Below, piece by piece: positions 60,840 to 64,000 of a stretch of 64,000 nucleotides of DNA. How positions within the stretch are numbered: the first letter of the stretch is position 1; each line of letters opens with the position of its first letter. The notes beneath the pieces are model-generated. The model saw only the letters and a program-made list of their open reading frames with translations. It was not told where the DNA came from and ran no database searches. The stretch spans positions 124,001 to 188,000 of the forward strand of contig CAILEP010000016.1 of NCBI GenBank assembly GCA_903833275.1, written 5' to 3'. This stretch comes from an uncultured Bdellovibrionales bacterium. GTDB taxonomy: Bacteria > Bdellovibrionota > Bdellovibrionia > Bdellovibrionales > UBA1609. The position numbers were made by a program, and so were the translations under genes.

Positions 60840-61757
60840 TTAATGTTGAGTTGTAAGTTCAATGAAAATATCTTCAAGCCCAGCCTCTGGGTGCGACAAT
60901 TCGACCAAGCCCGCGCGTTTGGCCACGGCTAGCTCAGAAACTGCCTCTATTAACTCTTCGGTCCCGGTGCCGTGCACTTTCAAATTGTTGCCGTTAATCT
61001 CTACGCTCGTGACCCCGCCGACCGCTTTCAAGGCTTGGGCGAGTTCGCTCGAATTGCGTCTCACACGCAACTGCACATAGCTGCCCCCACGCAAACGGTT
61101 CGATAAACCAGAAAGGGTGTCCTCAGCGACGATACGACCGCGATTTATAATTATCACGCGCTCGCAGGTCGCTTGAACTTCAGGCAAAATATGGGTCGAT
61201 AAAATAATGGTATGGCTGCCGCGCAGCTCTTGCAGCAATGTGCGAATTTCGGCGACTTGTCTCGGGTCAAGACCCACCGTTGGCTCATCGAGAATCAAAA
61301 TTTCTGGGTCGCTGACAATGGCCTGCGCCAGACCCACACGCTGCCGGTAACCTTTAGAAAGATTCTGAATTAAACGGTGGCGCACATCGCCTAGCTGAGT
61401 TTTCTCAACCGCCCGCGCAACGAGCTGATTGACACGAGAGTCTTCGACCCCTTTTAATTTGGCCACAAACTCAAGAAAATCAGTGACCACCATATCGCCG
61501 TAGAGCGGCGGCGTTTCGGGCAGGTAACCAATTCGCCTTTTCACTTCGTAAGGATTTTCAAAAACGTCAAAACCGGCGACTTTCACTTGGCCCGATGTGG
61601 GCGCCATAAAGCCGGTGATAATCTTCATGGTGGTCGTTTTACCGGCCCCGTTTGGGCCGAGAAAACCCACAACTTCGCCTTTTTTTACGGTGAAGTTCAG
61701 GCTATCAATCGCCTTTCGATCGCCATAATTTTTGGTTAAATTGCTGATTTCGATCAT
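60840..61757 (-). CDS. ABC transporter ATPase (GldA-like)
   Basis: This 305-residue protein starts at the ATG at 61757 with GAGGTG upstream; an earlier start 18 nt up is less likely. Walker A GPNGAGKTTTM at about 36, signature LSKGYRQRVGLAQAI at about 133, Walker B ILILDEPTVGLDP at about 155 and a C-terminal extension with an ACT-like region (about 220-300). It powers the ABC-2 permease encoded next. It is first gene of a seven-gene operon running to 54199. Confidence 0.9.
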   Translation of the reverse strand: MIEISNLTKNYGDRKAIDSLNFTVKKGEVVGFLGPNGAGKTTTMKIITGFMAPTSGQVKVAGFDVFENPYEVKRRIGYLPETPPLYGDMVVTDFLEFVAKLKGVEDSRVNQLVARAVEKTQLGDVRHRLIQNLSKGYRQRVGLAQAIVSDPEILILDEPTVGLDPRQVAEIRTLLQELRGSHTIILSTHILPEVQATCERVIIINRGRIVAEDTLSGLSNRLRGGSYVQLRVRRNSSELAQALKAVGGVTSVEINGNNLKVHGTGTEELIEAVSELAVAKRAGLVELSHPEAGLEDIFIELTTQH

Positions 61758-61802
61758 GGTGACACCTCTTCGCAAATAAGTTGTTACCGATATCGAAATT
61801 CG

Positions 61803-63173
61803 TCAAGATTTTAATTGATGCACCAGAGTGCGCGCGTCTGAATAGTTCACCCTGCCGAGCCGATCACCGCGTATGGGCCGCACGAACCGACACTCGGTCA
61901 CAACCACGCCAAACTTTTCGCCGGAATGGCGTTGGGCCTTACTGCCAAACTGCGCCATCAGCAGGTGATGCGCCGCCTTTTGAAGCACGTTGTCGTCCAC
62001 AGCTTGATTCTTATTTCGCGCCACAATGCCATGGCTGCCCGGGTGATCACGCAAATGCAGCCAATAATGCCAAGGCTTCGCCTTGCGTAAAATTCGTAAA
62101 TTGTCGGCCGCCGATTTGCCAACGAATAAATATAAATTGTCGCCCAAATCAAAGGTTCGCCCGCGTGCTTCGGCGTCATTTAAAAGCGCCGGGGCCTTTT
62201 TGTCGGTGCCTCTCTCTGCGTTTCTATCAGCGTTTTTCTGGTGCAGGCGAGCGTCAGGGCCCTCCGTGACTAACCGACCTATGGCTTCGGCAATTTCTGC
62301 AGCCAGTTCGCGCCGCCGAGTCTCTGTGCCAACGATTTTCTTTTGCACGGCTTTGGCTTTTTGAAAGCAGGTTTGAATATTCCAGGTCAGGCTTTTCTTC
62401 GCATCAATAAATTTAGATAGCTCGATCGGCACATCGAGGGTCTGAAGCAATTTAATTTGTTCGCCGGCCGCTTGCCATAGTTCGCTTTTTTTAACGGCGA
62501 GCTCGGCCTCAACTTTGAGCAATGCTTTTTTTAATTTTTCAATTCGCTTTTGCCGCGGGTCTTCGGCTGCCGCTTTGGTGGGTGGAGCCGCCGACCGCGC
62601 CATCAAAATACCATCACCCGCGCCGCCATCGGCCGGCCCGCGCGCACCAGCCTCGTCGCGAGAATCATCGCCAATCTCGTCGCCAAAATGTTCAATGACT
62701 TTTAATTCAGATGGCTTACGTAACGCCACAGACTTATCGCCCGCCCGCGCAATGGCATTCGCACCCCGAGCGAAAAGCCGCACCTCGATTTCGAGAGCGC
62801 CCTCGGCGGCTTCGCCCGCCGAATCAAAATAAAGCCAAATCACTCGGCCAAATTCAGGCCGAGTTTCGGCCCTTACAAATTTAGCTCCGCGAAAGTGCGC
62901 TTGCATAAAAAGCGAGAGAGGTTTCTTGGTTTCGCGCCGCTTAAGTTCGCTCAAATCATCAACCGTATAGACATCGGGGTTCGCGTTATTGAGGTCAAAA
63001 ATAAGCCAAACTAGACCTCGTTGATAGAGACCGATGGCCAGAACCTCATCAGCAAAAAGCCGCACCTCTTGAACCCGGGCTGGCCAATCGTCTTTACCAT
63101 CACCCTTACTAAGGTCATTGAGGGCATCCGCCCAATGGCGAATTTTATTTGAGTCGTTATTTTTATGCTCCAT
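61803..63173 (-). CDS. NFACT-domain protein (RqcH/Tae2/FbpA-like)
   Basis: This 456-residue protein has an N-terminal NFACT-N domain (about 1-170), a charged linker with a Gly/Ala-rich stretch, a Lys/Glu-rich coiled coil (about 225-320) and a C-terminal NFACT-R domain with LFVGKSAADNLRILR and WHYWLHLRDHPGSHGIVA (about 375-405). RqcH homologues bind stalled 50S-peptidyl-tRNA complexes and recruit tRNA-Ala to tag nascent chains. At 456 residues it is shorter than typical 550-residue members, so the helix-hairpin region may be reduced. The gene is monocistronic. Confidence 0.85.
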   Translation of the reverse strand: MEHKNNDSNKIRHWADALNDLSKGDGKDDWPARVQEVRLFADEVLAIGLYQRGLVWLIFDLNNANPDVYTVDDLSELKRRETKKPLSLFMQAHFRGAKFVRAETRPEFGRVIWLYFDSAGEAAEGALEIEVRLFARGANAIARAGDKSVALRKPSELKVIEHFGDEIGDDSRDEAGARGPADGGAGDGILMARSAAPPTKAAAEDPRQKRIEKLKKALLKVEAELAVKKSELWQAAGEQIKLLQTLDVPIELSKFIDAKKSLTWNIQTCFQKAKAVQKKIVGTETRRRELAAEIAEAIGRLVTEGPDARLHQKNADRNAERGTDKKAPALLNDAEARGRTFDLGDNLYLFVGKSAADNLRILRKAKPWHYWLHLRDHPGSHGIVARNKNQAVDDNVLQKAAHHLLMAQFGSKAQRHSGEKFGVVVTECRFVRPIRGDRLGRVNYSDARTLVHQLKS

Positions 63174-63214
63174 CTGACTGAAATTCTATAGAACTTTCGC
63201 CGATATGAAAAGGT

Positions 63215-63484
63215 ATGAAAATTGCGAACCTATATGATTGTTTCGAGCGGCATTTGATGAATTTGGCCATTGAGGACGAGACCGAAGAGGTCTTTGTTAC
63301 CGTCGTGGTCGAAAATTTCTTAGTGAATTTGGGTGGGATGGGCTTTCACTTCACTTCACACGCCGAACACACTTACCGCGAAATCGCCGACGAAGTTTAC
63401 GAAATGTTACGTAAAAAAATTTACGGCCACGTCAACGTAAACCATTTTCGCGAAGTTATTCGCACCTCAGGCAAAACCGCCTAA
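63215..63484 (+). CDS. Small conserved-looking protein, unknown function
   Basis: This 89-residue protein is acidic in its first half (IEDETEEVFVTVVVENFLV) with a hydrophobic beta-like core and basic at the end (RKKIYGHVNVNHFREVIR). No signal peptide or catalytic motif is seen. AAAAGG lies upstream, very close to the ATG. Its good codon pattern and protein-like composition support a real gene. It is divergent from the NFACT gene by 41 nt. Confidence 0.55.
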   Translation: MKIANLYDCFERHLMNLAIEDETEEVFVTVVVENFLVNLGGMGFHFTSHAEHTYREIADEVYEMLRKKIYGHVNVNHFREVIRTSGKTA

Positions 63485-63534
63485 ACGCAAAAAGCGCCAA
63501 GCACTTTTGGGTAGAAAAAATTACAGCGCTATGC

Positions 63535-63738
63535 TTAATTGCCCATTTCAGGCGATTGGGCGATGTCATTTGCGTTAACCGCGCGTGGCGCTGCAATCGA
63601 TTCGCGCGCGAAATCCGCACGACGATCAAACGCGGTTTTTGTCATATCATCAGCGATTGCAAGTATCAGAAAAAGCACCAAACTCCACAGTAGAAGCTCG
63701 AAATTCTGATTGTTTAGAAGGGATTTACGCTCACGCAT
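63535..63738 (-). CDS. Small single-helix membrane protein
   Basis: This 67-residue protein has a charged N-terminus (RERKSLLNNQ), one hydrophobic helix (FELLLWSLVLFLILAIA) and a polar, Ala/Arg-containing tail. GGAG lies 6 nt upstream of the ATG, which supports translation. No family is recognised. It could be a small inner-membrane accessory protein. Confidence 0.45.
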   Translation of the reverse strand: MRERKSLLNNQNFELLLWSLVLFLILAIADDMTKTAFDRRADFARESIAAPRAVNANDIAQSPEMGN

Positions 63739-63939
63739 AATAGGCTCCAGCAGGGCGACCTTCCAAAACGGCGGTCGCTAGGCATTACACCATCAAATTT
63801 CGTGCCGACAAAAGGGGCCAACATGCCCCCGCGCAGAGAACTAAGAGCGCGGCGCAGAGACCGCTTCAAGCGCGCAATTGTTATATTTACGAAAACGGCG
63901 CCAAAAACCGGCACCTCGAATTTGGCTACTTGGCTTTAA

Positions 63940-64000
63940 TTACTTGGCTACACACCCTTTGCCGGCGCCCATATATTCAGCGGTTTCGGCAAAGATAAAA
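63940..64000 (-). CDS. C-terminal fragment of a gene entering from the right edge
   Basis: The minus strand shows an open frame from the window edge to a TAA at 63940-63942, ending AETAEYMGAGKGCVAK. The sequence is protein-like with a Cys near the C-terminus, but only 19 whole codons are visible, so no function can be given. It would be confirmed by the neighbouring sequence. ACTTGGCTA occurs nearby in duplicate (63925 and 63941). Confidence 0.35.
   Translation of the reverse strand, partial: FIFAETAEYMGAGKGCVAK

Noticed and set aside
63714..63914. Minus-strand frame of 66 codons near the right edge
   Set aside because: Arg-rich, no ribosome-binding site, overlaps the better supported small membrane protein gene.

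Overview
The window looks like part of the chromosome of a Bdellovibrionota-type bacterium (Gram-negative, GC near 50%). This is inference. It rests on the density of exported proteins and lipoproteins, on lipoproteins whose lipobox ends in F-[QE]-N-C or Y-Q-N-C, on a Bdellovibrio-like helix-turn-helix regulator family, and on secreted nucleases, a phosphoesterase and a glycosidase that would suit a predatory or macromolecule-degrading life. No rRNA or other definitive marker is present, so the assignment stays tentative.

Region by region. 1-6084 (+): an operon with a fatty-acyl-AMP ligase/acyl-CoA dehydrogenase/acyl-carrier fusion (cut by the left edge), a PilZ-methyltransferase of the fatty-acid-methyl-ester signal type, and a membrane class III nucleotide cyclase. 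6638-10306 (-): HPt protein, periplasmic binding protein and hybrid histidine kinase, probably one phosphorelay. 10381-13384 (-): a lipoprotein, a quinone-oxidoreductase-type reductase and a degenerate-receiver/cyclic-nucleotide-binding protein. 13443-20297: a structured RNA candidate, an exported protein, a giant Ig/RCC1 lipoprotein and an unknown exported protein. 20514-24960: a C39-like peptidase divergent from an ATP-grasp/PLP-decarboxylase fusion, a transglutaminase-fold protein and a urea-channel-like membrane protein, the best candidate for an undescribed system. 25037-28538: tRNA-Thr, small exported proteins, a regulator, gene remnants and a second copy of the structured RNA. 28576-35563: secreted GH36 glycosidase, S1/P1 nuclease, HNH nuclease, phospholipase C-like phosphoesterase and a lipoprotein. 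35583-43118: a DUF3943 protein, an exported HD-domain protein, a lysine-rich protein with an AlkA-type glycosylase, and a four-gene periplasmic redoxin/YtkA-like/outer-membrane operon. 43275-49713: a UPF0104-type membrane protein, then gap-pgk-tpiA and tmk-holB-tatD. 49827-53112: a receiver-GAF protein, an exported protein and a deoxyhypusine-synthase-like enzyme. 53199-61757 (-): a probable beta-barrel gene and a seven-gene operon containing a Gld-like ABC transporter, a DUF4340 protein, a GHMP kinase and a DUF429 protein. 61803-64000: an NFACT (RqcH-like) protein, small genes and the tail of a gene entering from the right edge.

Beyond genes, two non-coding repeats stand out. One is a roughly 70-nt element present twice (13443 and 27747), each time upstream of a gene for an exported protein, with compensatory base changes that predict an H-type pseudoknot. 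The other is a 20-bp box (one mismatch) lying exactly 16 bp from an extended -10-like sequence at 9760-9805 and 39919-39964, which looks like a shared regulated promoter. For the first of these the predicted transcript would be leaderless.

All function calls come from reading motifs by eye; no database search was possible. Starts were moved from the longest open frame where a ribosome-binding site, signal peptide or domain boundary argued for it.
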